NCBI GenBank assembly: GCA_002448495.1
Contig: DJYL01000032.1
Coordinates: 2,842 to 12,257, forward strand
Origin: Pseudoselenomonas ruminantium
GTDB lineage: Bacteria > Bacillota > Negativicutes > Selenomonadales > Selenomonadaceae
DNA: 9,416 nt
Direction of reading: 5' to 3'
The notes under the pieces are model-generated. The model had not been told where the DNA came from. It was given only the letters and a program-made list of their open reading frames with translations, and did not search any database. Made by a program: the position numbers and the translations under genes. This document shows, piece after piece, positions 1-6,300 of this stretch (position 1 is its first letter; each line of letters starts with the position of its first letter).

Positions 1-83
1 CCGTCACAGCGGCGCACAGGCCCCTTCAGGCACTTGGCGATTTCCCGCCCCATGCTCGGTTTTTCCGCAATATATAAACGCAA
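1..83 (-). CDS. topB: DNA topoisomerase III, N-terminal fragment (runs off the window)
   Basis: Only the first 27 codons are present; the gene continues past position 1. The reading starts MRLYIAEKPSMGREIAKCLK, the hallmark N-terminus of the Toprim domain of type IA topoisomerase III, where the glutamate of the AEKPS motif helps coordinate catalytic magnesium. The family relaxes negatively supercoiled DNA and resolves linked single strands in the cytoplasm. The start is a TTG (83..81): it is preceded by GAGGAG (98..93) at 9 nt spacing, and the family's conserved sequence begins exactly there. The ribosome site overlaps the TGA stop of the upstream DUF1232 gene, so the two genes are probably co-transcribed and translationally coupled. 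Identification is firm for so short a piece because the motif is distinctive; nothing can be said about the rest of the protein. Confidence 0.85.
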   Translation of the reverse strand, partial: MRLYIAEKPSMGREIAKCLKGPVRRCD

Positions 84-96
84 TTTTACTTACTCC

Positions 97-465
97 TCAA
101 AAAAACAAGCGATACAAACCATAGATAATAAGCCCCAGCCAGCAGACAACAAAGAGCGTTGCCGTAAACAAAATGGCGGGCATATAGCGCAGCATTTTCC
201 CTGCCTGCGCCTCCGCCTGATAGCGCACATGCGCAGGCAGCATATTCGTCAGTCCCATAACCACCGCCGGCACAATCACCGCATCATCAATAATCCCCGC
301 CAGCGGTACAGCATCGGGAATAAGATCAATCGGACTCACCAGATATAAAATCGCCGCAATGAGCAGCCCCTTCACATTCCGAGGCGTATCCCGATGCTTA
401 AGCGCCACCAGCATCACGAGCAAATCATAGCGAAACAGTTTCAAAAACGTAAGAATTCTGCGCAT
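97..465 (-). CDS. DUF1232 (YkvA-like) small membrane protein
   Basis: Encodes 122 residues from the start chosen here. Residues about 30-70 hold the DUF1232 signature (VKGLLIAAILYLVSPIDLIP, then DAVPLAGIIDDAVIVPAVV), with two hydrophobic helices joined by the conserved SPIDLIPD turn. A further hydrophobic segment at about 97-118 makes it an inner-membrane protein with two or three membrane segments. The molecular function of the family is unknown. Start: an ATG at 474 directly abuts GGAAGGG (481..475), which leaves no room for initiation. The ATG at 465, three codons later, has the ideal 9-nt spacing and is preferred; the longer form would be 125 residues. The stop overlaps the ribosome site of topB, 13 nt upstream of its start, so the pair is likely an operon. 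A weak promoter candidate lies at 497-525. Confidence 0.85.
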   Translation of the reverse strand: MRRILTFLKLFRYDLLVMLVALKHRDTPRNVKGLLIAAILYLVSPIDLIPDAVPLAGIIDDAVIVPAVVMGLTNMLPAHVRYQAEAQAGKMLRYMPAILFTATLFVVCWLGLIIYGLYRLFF

Positions 466-496
466 ATCATCCATCCCTTCCGTAATCTATTTCCTA

Positions 497-525
497 ATGT
501 TACCACATTTGCAGAGCAAAAACAA
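497..525 (-). promoter_or_regulatory. Weak candidate promoter for DUF1232-topB
   Basis: On the minus strand TTGTTT (525..520) and TAACAT (502..497) are separated by exactly 17 nt and lie 32 nt before the DUF1232 start. The -35 element falls in the U-tract of the upstream terminator, so the match could be partly accidental. Read-through of that terminator is the alternative source of transcription. Confidence 0.3.
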
Positions 526-562
526 AGCACCCCTTCGTATGAGCAGTACGAAGGGATGCTTT
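517..562 (-). terminator. Strong intrinsic terminator (minus strand)
   Basis: The 9-bp inner stem pairs 531-539 with 547-555. One C/A mismatch (530/556) follows, then 6 more pairs (524-529 with 557-562). The loop is 7 nt (540-546). On the minus strand the hairpin is followed by GTTTTTG, a proper U-tract; on the plus strand no good U-tract follows. It therefore ends transcripts coming from the right, either the candidate small RNA at 517-601 or read-through from the DUF2325/PAP2 operon. Confidence 0.85.
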
Positions 563-601
563 GCTGTGTATTATATTTTAGGAGAGCTTTAACGAAAGCC
601 T
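517..601 (-). ncRNA. Candidate small RNA, possibly Fur-regulated
   Basis: A promoter (636..608) predicts a start near 601, and a strong terminator ends the transcript near 517, giving about 85 nt. No ORF with a ribosome site lies inside. Seen in the sequence: a 5' hairpin GCTTT-CGTT-AAAGC (599..586); a C/U-rich single-stranded stretch CTCTCC (586..581) complementary to GGAGAG-type ribosome sites; an A/U-rich linker (580..563); and the terminator hairpin. A 5' stem, an exposed C-rich seed and a terminator stem are typical of trans-acting small RNAs, and a Fur-like operator overlaps the promoter. The function is inferred by analogy with RyhB, PrrF and FsrA, with no claim of homology. Alternatives: an attenuated leader of DUF1232-topB, or the processed 3' end of the DUF2325 transcript. 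Confidence 0.5.
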
Positions 602-607
602 GTATAT

Positions 608-636
608 AATATAGCACCATTGAGAATGAAAATCAA
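608..636 (-). promoter_or_regulatory. Sigma-70 promoter of the candidate small RNA
   Basis: On the minus strand TTGATT (636..631), a 17-nt spacer and TATATT (613..608) form a good housekeeping promoter, with a predicted start near 601. The -35 element and half the spacer lie within the palindrome at 617-639, so a bound repressor would block RNA polymerase. Confidence 0.55.
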
Positions 637-639
637 TGG
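617..639. promoter_or_regulatory. Fur-box-like palindromic operator
   Basis: The arms CCATTGA (617-623) and TCAATGG (633-639) are perfect inverted repeats. The central 15-mer TGAGAATGAAAATCA (621-635) matches the 7-1-7 Fur consensus TGATAATNATTATCA at 11 of 14 defined positions; the other strand reads TGATTTTCATTCTCA. Its position over the -35 region and spacer fits classical repression by iron-loaded Fur. A different dimeric regulator with an ATTGA-N9-TCAAT operator remains possible. Confidence 0.5.
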
Positions 640-667
640 GTAATTGAGATTTTTTTCAAAAAGTTTT

Positions 668-1228
668 TTACGCCAGAAGGTCACGGATTTTCCTGTCCAA
701 AATATCCAGATTGTTGCTGGAGATTATGAGCACTTCCGTGCCCCTGTCCACCTCTCCCTTGGCCTTTTGCGTGCAGGCATGGGATACGGCATTGGTATTG
801 ATGACGAGAATATCCGTGCCAGAGAGTTTATCCCGGTCAAAATTCTTGCTGCTGCCAATAATCTTAAAGCCAGGATGGCGTTCCGCTACTTTTACCTGCC
901 AAGCATCTGAACCGCCAATGACCGCTACCTTGAGCGGCAAATCGGCAAAACAGTCCGCAGGTACTTCCCCTGCATCTTCCACGGCCACTTCTTCAGCGAT
1001 TTCTTCAACAGGCTGCGGCTCTATCGGCTCATGCCGCCGCAGGCGCTCCCGAATTTCTTTCAGCGTATCCTGCAAACGAATATTCTCCAGCAAAATATCC
1101 TCGTATTTTGCCTTATACCCATTGCGCTCAGCCTGCGCTACGGCCAGTTGATTTTCCAGTTCCAAGCATTTGCTCTCCAGTTCTGCCAAACGCTTCAATG
1201 CACTTTTGGGCGGCTTTGTCTGCGCCAT
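668..1228 (-). CDS. Coiled-coil protein with C-terminal DUF2325-like domain
   Basis: Encodes 186 residues. Residues about 8-66 form a charged heptad-rich coiled coil (leucine and isoleucine spacing through LAELESKCLELENQL). An acidic, proline-containing linker follows (about 67-97, EPIEPQPVEEIAEE). Residues 99-175 resemble DUF2325: a strand with the VAVIGG loop, then NFD (129-131), INTNAVSH (143-150) and a final strand ending near 170. The fold looks like a small Rossmann-type domain, and the family has no established function. There is no signal peptide or membrane helix, so it is cytoplasmic. The start ATG is preceded by GAGGT (1245..1241) and a second GAGGT (1240..1236) at 7 nt. It lies 45 nt downstream of the PAP2 gene on the same strand, so the two are probably co-transcribed. 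No terminator sits directly after its TAA; the nearest is at 517-562. Confidence 0.8.
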   Translation of the reverse strand: MAQTKPPKSALKRLAELESKCLELENQLAVAQAERNGYKAKYEDILLENIRLQDTLKEIRERLRRHEPIEPQPVEEIAEEVAVEDAGEVPADCFADLPLKVAVIGGSDAWQVKVAERHPGFKIIGSSKNFDRDKLSGTDILVINTNAVSHACTQKAKGEVDRGTEVLIISSNNLDILDRKIRDLLA

Positions 1229-1273
1229 TTTCTACACCTCACCTCGTTCTCATTGACGGCTTATCCGCCAACG

Positions 1274-1789
1274 TCAGCTTACTTTGCCGATTTTCTTCCG
1301 CATATGCCATACAAGGGTACTGCCCAAACAAGCGATCACCAGACCAGCCAGTACATCGGTTGGATAATGCGCCCCCAAATAAAGACGGGAAAAGGCCATC
1401 ACGACTGCAAAGCCCATGACCAAAAGACGAACCCCGCCGCGGTGCATACGCCAAATGATAAAAGCAAAGGCAAAGGCACATATCGTATGCCCCGAAGGAA
1501 AGGAAAACGAATGCGGCACCGGCCCCAGTAAAATAAGGTCGGGAATTTGCAAAAAAGGCCGTGGACGCATGACTGCATGCTTTATGCATTCGCTCACACC
1601 ACCACAAAACAGTATCGAGATGAGCAGCAGAAGTCCCTGTCCCCGGCTGCTCCGCCGAAATGCCAGCAGCATCGCCATAAACAACCATACAGCACCAAAA
1701 TTGCCAATTCCGCTAACAAACAGCATGACCGACGTTAGATAATCATTGCGGATATATTCCTGTATTCCGATAAGTATTGCTTTATCCAT
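1274..1789 (-). CDS. PAP2-family membrane phosphatase (probable undecaprenyl-pyrophosphate or lipid phosphatase)
   Basis: Encodes 171 residues from the chosen start. The three catalytic blocks of the PAP2 superfamily are complete: K70-x6-R77-P78 (KHAVMRPRP), PSGH at 98-101, and S134-R135-x5-H141-x3-D145 (SRLYLGAHYPTD). H141 is the expected nucleophile and H101 the acid/base. Hydrophobic segments near 24-44, 52-66, 103-113, 122-139 and 147-161 indicate an integral membrane enzyme with its active site on the outer face. Small bacterial members of this size often dephosphorylate undecaprenyl pyrophosphate (BcrC type) or phosphatidylglycerol phosphate; the substrate cannot be settled from sequence. 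Start: the ATG at 1789 has GGAGG (1801..1797) at 7 nt and gives an N-terminus MDKAILIGIQ. An in-frame ATG at 1825, with AGGAG at 8 nt, would add 12 residues and cannot be excluded. Confidence 0.88.
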   Translation of the reverse strand: MDKAILIGIQEYIRNDYLTSVMLFVSGIGNFGAVWLFMAMLLAFRRSSRGQGLLLLISILFCGGVSECIKHAVMRPRPFLQIPDLILLGPVPHSFSFPSGHTICAFAFAFIIWRMHRGGVRLLVMGFAVVMAFSRLYLGAHYPTDVLAGLVIACLGSTLVWHMRKKIGKVS

Positions 1790-1870
1790 TACGAAACCTC
1801 CATGGCCATAGTATAGCATACCCATGCAAAATTCTCCTATAATATCCTATCCCTGTTTCCCCATATTTTC

Positions 1871-1900
1871 TTATAACAGAGCATATATAATAATTGACAA
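1871..1900 (-). promoter_or_regulatory. Candidate promoter of the PAP2-DUF2325 operon
   Basis: On the minus strand TTGTCA (1900..1895) and TTATAA (1876..1871) are 18 nt apart, with a start predicted near 1864. That would make an mRNA containing both possible PAP2 start sites. The -35 box is the reverse face of the lysA -35 box, so the two promoters would compete. Confidence 0.4.
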
Positions 1901-1922
1901 TAGTATACCCTCCTGTTATAAT
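1894..1922 (+). promoter_or_regulatory. Perfect-consensus sigma-70 promoter of lysA
   Basis: TTGACA (1894-1899), a 17-nt spacer and TATAAT (1917-1922) match the housekeeping consensus at all twelve positions. The predicted start near 1929 gives a leader of about 47 nt, too short for a lysine riboswitch. Confidence 0.85.
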
Positions 1923-1940
1923 AAGTTACAAATTTACAGT

Positions 1941-1955
1941 CAATAATCATTCTCT
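1941..1955. promoter_or_regulatory. Weak Fur-box-like sequence in the lysA leader
   Basis: CAATAATCATTCTCT matches the 15-mer Fur consensus at 10 of 14 defined positions and shares the CATTCTC core with the site at 617-639. It lies about 12 nt downstream of the predicted transcription start, where a bound repressor could hinder elongation. The leader is AT-rich, so chance similarity is a real alternative. Confidence 0.2.
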
Positions 1956-1975
1956 CTACCACAAGGAGGAAAGCA

Positions 1976-3232
1976 ATGAGCAGAAAATATTTCCCTTTGT
2001 CCACCGACAAGCTACACGAGGTCATTCAGAAATTCCCTACTCCCTTTCACATATATGAAGAAAAAGCCATCCGCGAAAACATCCGCGCCTTAAAAGCCGC
2101 CTTTAGCTGGGCACCGGCTTTTCATGAGCAGTTTGCCGTAAAAGCCCTGCCCAACCCCCGCATTGTGCAGATTCTGCACGAGGAAGGTGCCGGCACAGAC
2201 TGCAGCAGTCTGGCGGAACTGTTGATTTCCGAAGCCGCAGGGCTAAAAGGCGAGGAAATTCTGCTGACATCCAACGATACCCCTGCTGATGAATTCCAAA
2301 AAGCCGTTGAACTGGGTGCCATCATCAATCTGGACGACATCACCCATCTGGACTATCTGGAAAAACACGCCGGACTGCCCAAGGTACTCTGCTTCCGCTA
2401 TAATCCCGGTGATGAAGTGGAGGGCAACGATATTATCGGTCAGCCCACGGAAGCAAAATACGGCCTGACCCACGAACAGATGCTCGAAGGCTACCGCCGC
2501 GCCAAGGAAAAGGGCGTCAAGCGCTTTGGCCTGCACACGATGGTCGCCTCCAATGAACGCCGTACAGAAGCCTTCCTGCTCACCGCCCGCCTGATGTTTG
2601 AACTGGCCATTGAACTCAAGGAAAAGCTGGATATTTCTGTAGAATTTGTAAACCTTGGCGGTGGCTTTGGTATTCCCTATCGCCCGGAAGAAGAACCGCT
2701 GAACCTGCGGGAAATCGGTGAAGGCATCCATAAGCTCTACCAAAAAATGATGGTTCCCCAAGGACTGGATAACGTAGCCATTATGACGGAAAGCGGCCGG
2801 GCCATGACGGGGCCTGCCGGCTGGCTGGTTTCCACCGTACTGCACGAAAAACATACCTATAAGGACTACATCGGTCTGGATTCCTGCATGGCTAATCTCA
2901 TGCGCCCCGCCCTGTACGGTGCTTACCATCATATCACCGTTGCGGGCAAGGAAGATGCCCCGCTTGACCATGTATACGACGTGACCGGTTCCCTCTGCGA
3001 GAACAACGACAAATTTGCCATCAACCGCCAGCTGCCGGAAATCAATGTGGGCGATATCGTGATTATCCACGATACGGGAGCGCATGGCAGCGCCATGGGC
3101 TTCAATTACAACGGCAAGCTCTGGTGCGCTGAACTCCTACTCCGCGAAGATGGGACTATCGAACTCATTCGCCGCGCCCAAACAATCGATGATTACTTTG
3201 CTACATTGAAATATCCCGGCTCACTTCTCTGA
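1976..3232 (+). CDS. lysA: Diaminopimelate decarboxylase-type PLP enzyme
   Basis: Encodes 418 residues of the fold-type III, alanine-racemase-like decarboxylase family. LysA removes CO2 from meso-diaminopimelate to give L-lysine, the last step of lysine synthesis. Seen: the PLP lysine K56 in FAVKALPNP; KYG at 161-163; H187 on the barrel; the glycine loop GGGFGIPY (228-235) that binds the PLP phosphate; ESGR (272-275); MRPALYGAYHHI (309-320); and the C-terminal active-site block CENNDKF (C341, E342, D345) contributed across the dimer. Length is normal for LysA. The sequence belongs to a sub-branch with HTMVASN in place of the usual HIGSQ-type motif, so a related substrate (another basic amino acid or carboxynorspermidine) is a lesser possibility. 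The start is fixed by AAGGAGGA (1963-1970) at ideal spacing. The gene is transcribed alone from a consensus promoter and ends at a strong terminator. Confidence 0.85.
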   Translation: MSRKYFPLSTDKLHEVIQKFPTPFHIYEEKAIRENIRALKAAFSWAPAFHEQFAVKALPNPRIVQILHEEGAGTDCSSLAELLISEAAGLKGEEILLTSNDTPADEFQKAVELGAIINLDDITHLDYLEKHAGLPKVLCFRYNPGDEVEGNDIIGQPTEAKYGLTHEQMLEGYRRAKEKGVKRFGLHTMVASNERRTEAFLLTARLMFELAIELKEKLDISVEFVNLGGGFGIPYRPEEEPLNLREIGEGIHKLYQKMMVPQGLDNVAIMTESGRAMTGPAGWLVSTVLHEKHTYKDYIGLDSCMANLMRPALYGAYHHITVAGKEDAPLDHVYDVTGSLCENNDKFAINRQLPEINVGDIVIIHDTGAHGSAMGFNYNGKLWCAELLLREDGTIELIRRAQTIDDYFATLKYPGSLL

Positions 3233-3248
3233 CGGAAATTTTGCCGAC

Positions 3249-3282
3249 AAAAATGGCTGTTGCAATTGCAACAGCCATTTTT
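3249..3282. terminator. Bidirectional intrinsic terminator between lysA and the RTX gene
   Basis: A perfect 34-nt palindrome (centre 3265/3266, core GGCTGTTGCAATTGCAACAG) is flanked by A and T runs, giving a U-tract in both directions: TTTTTTG on the plus strand and TTTTTG on the minus strand. It starts 17 nt after the lysA stop and 67 nt beyond the RTX stop, so one element serves both convergent genes. Nothing else is visible in 3283-3348. Confidence 0.9.
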
Positions 3283-3348
3283 TGTTGGTCAATCCAGCAG
3301 ATACGCCTGCCGTCATAATGCAATTTTGCGAGCAGACCACAATGAGCG

Positions 3349-6300
3349 TCAGATTTTCTTGGTCGTAATCTTGCCCTTGCTTAGTCCGAGCTGATACTTC
3401 GTACCATCGCCCAGCACAACCGTGTTCAACCCACTTGCCGACCAGTTCTTCACGGCCAGCGTATCGCTGCTGCCTGTGAATTTCATTGAAAGTACGCCCT
3501 GTGAAAGCGAGAATTTGGCCTGACCAATCTTCACGATATTGTAGAGGTATGCAATATCGCCCTTGCCACTGCTAAGTATTGTATCCTGACCATAACCTTT
3601 GCGGAAAATAAACTTATCCTTACCTGCACCGCCATAGAGCATATCTTTGCCCTTGCCGCCTTCCAGTGTTGCGCCAGCTTTGCCGGCTTTGAGTACATCC
3701 GCTGCCGAGCCGCCTGTTAAAGCAACATAGGCCGAACCACTAGTAAGGGTCATCTTGCCCGTTGCCTTACTGGCATCAATTTTGTCGATATTGCCAAACA
3801 TCGCAGCATTGCCCAGATTGATGGAAACCGCCTTGGCTCCGGTGACCTTCAGGGAATCCGTCTTATTCGCCCCATGATAGCCATAGCCGACTGTATAGTT
3901 CCAGGTCGTATTCTTATTCGTTACACCAAATACATGCTGAACGGTATTGCCGTTTGCGTTCGTAACGGAAACCGTCTTGCCTGCACCACCTGCAACTTTT
4001 ACCGCGCCAGTTCCGACCTTTAATACAGCGTCCTTGTCAGACACACTGCCACTGGCCAGGCTGCCTTTATAGATGCGGATGGAATCTTTGCCGGATGTAT
4101 AATTTTTGACCGTATCCGTTCCGTCTCCGGTACCATACCAGATAACATCTTTACCAGCACCGCCTGTGAGGGTGTCATTGCCCTTGCCGCCGTTGAGCAC
4201 AGCCCCAGCCTTTCCTGCCGTCAACACATCTGCCGCACTGCCCCCTAACAAGGTAACCGAATTGGCACCACCTGTGAGTGTCACCTTGCCCGTTGCCTTG
4301 CTGGCATCAATTTTGTCGATATTGCCAAACATCGCAGCATTGCCCAGATTGATGGAAACCGCCTTGGCTCCGGTGATTTTCAGGGAATCCGTCTTATTCG
4401 CCCCATGATAGCCATAGCCTGCCGTATAGTTCCAGGCCGTATTCTTATTTGCTACGCCAAATACGTGCTGAACGGTATTGCCGTTTGCGTTCATAACAGA
4501 AACCGTCTTGCCTGCACCACCTGCAATTTTTACCGCGCCAGTTCCGACCTTTAATACAGCGTCTTTGCCGGACACACTGCCACTGGCCAGGCTGCCTTTA
4601 TAGATGCGGATGGAATCCTTGCCGGATGTATAATTTTTGACCGTATCCGTGCCATCTCCGTTACCATACCAGATAACATCTTTACCAGCACCGCCGACAA
4701 GCGTATCGTTTCCGGCCTGCCCGCGCATGGTGCCGCCCCCCTTGGAGGCATAAATCGTATTGTTTTGCGCATTTCCATAAATTTTAACACTCTTGGTCGC
4801 CCTAGATGCATCAAAGGTTTTGAATGTCCCGGCATACAAGCCCGCATCCAAAGTTCCGGAAAATGCATTCGCAGCCGTAAGTACGGTATGCTTGGCATCA
4901 AAGGACAGCCCCTGCGGCACATACGAGCGAGAAGCCTGCTGTCCCAAATAACGCAACAGCATATAACCTGCAGCATATACGTATCTGTCTTCAGAAATAT
5001 TATATGCCGGATTGACATAATCCGCCAATGCGGAAGGATTGGCCGCCAGTGCCTTCATCTCATTCGTTTTGTCCGATCCTGCCGTAAGGTCTGCCGAACC
5101 TTCAACAATAAAATTGGGCAGTGAGCTAAAACACCTTAAGTTTGTCTCCATAATGGAATGGGTAAGCTCATGGGCCAGCAGACGATCCATGTACCCCGCA
5201 TTGCCACTGCACGAGCCATTGGCATCTCCGGTATTAAGCGTTCCTGTATGCGCCATATTGATATTCAGGGTGAGATTGGAGACTCGTCCCATGGAATCAT
5301 ACTGATAGCCTGCACTTGCCCAGGCAAAAGCACTTGAATCACTGTAAAAATCAACCTGAATCGTTCTGAGGGCTGCATTAGTAAAGCTGAATCCGTAACT
5401 CTCTTCAATGAGCTTCAAGGCACCATCTGCCCACCAGGTATACAGGCCATTGACCACCTGCTGCTGTGCTGCGTTAAGTCCTTTGGGAATAATAAAGGTC
5501 AGTCCCCGCTTGGTGAAGGAAGTGCCCGTAAAATTTTTCATCTTTCCGGAGCCTTGTACCACCGATTCGGCTGTTTTGGTCGTCACACCGCCAGCCTCCC
5601 AGCCAGTGATTGCCCCTGTATCCTTATTATTCAGATTAATGCCGCAGTAAGATTCCAGGAACTGCTCCGCACTGCTGGCCTTCTGACAATCGGCCAAAAA
5701 ATGGTTACGTAAATCCTGAAAATTTTTGAAGGGTGAAGACGAACGCACGGCCTGATCCAATGCAGCAACGCCGCGAGCCGATGTCCCCGCCAACGTATGC
5801 ATGAAGGTCTGGATAAAGCTTTGATCCGCTTTTCCCCGGTTGCCATAAACACGCGCGGTTTTATTCCCCTTGGCATCCATAACTGCAATCGCCTTGCCCT
5901 TGGCATTCTTAACCCTTATGCTGCCTTCACCAACCTCTAAGATCACATCATTGCCACTGACATAGGAATCCGTTATGCTGCCCGACGTAAGATGGATAAA
6001 ATCCTCGCCACTATAATCATGGATGACATCATTGCCATCGCCTTTCGCATAGCGGAACTCATCCGCGCCATTGGTCGCATGTAAAATATCGTTTCCCTTG
6101 CCGCCAGTCATCGTAACCGAGGTAAACTTATTGACATTCGAATAGATGCTGGGCACAAATTCGATTTCATCGTTGCCTGCACTGCCCGTTACCGCTGTCT
6201 TTTGTGTGTCATAAAGCGTAAGATAATTTTTCCCGCTGCCAACAGAAATCTTGGCATTTTTACCATACACAGTTACAGTATCGTTGCCGCTCCCTGTCTG

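Noticed and set aside
394..609. Plus-strand open frame of 71 codons across the small-RNA gap
   Set aside because: It overlaps the DUF1232 N-terminus and runs through the terminator hairpin, with no ribosome site at its start.
640..667. Terminator directly after the DUF2325-like gene
   Set aside because: The A and T runs here could form only a 5-bp A/T stem, with no GC-rich hairpin; the real terminator is at 517-562.
1239..1688. Open frame of 149 codons on the minus strand inside the PAP2 gene
   Set aside because: It lies in another frame of a gene whose three catalytic motifs are intact, and its translation is rich in Ser/Cys/Arg with no family resemblance.
1929..1975. Lysine riboswitch in front of lysA
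   Set aside because: The leader is only about 47 nt, far shorter than an L-box, and has no matching stems.
2243..3085. Open frame of 280 codons antisense to lysA
   Set aside because: It is opposite a clearly conserved decarboxylase, has no ribosome site or recognisable domain, and is explained by GC-biased codon use on the other strand.
3634..4695. CRISPR array or insertion-element interpretation of the repeats
   Set aside because: The repeats are long, in frame, contiguous and encode glycine/aspartate-rich RTX modules, with no spacers, transposase or terminal inverted repeats.
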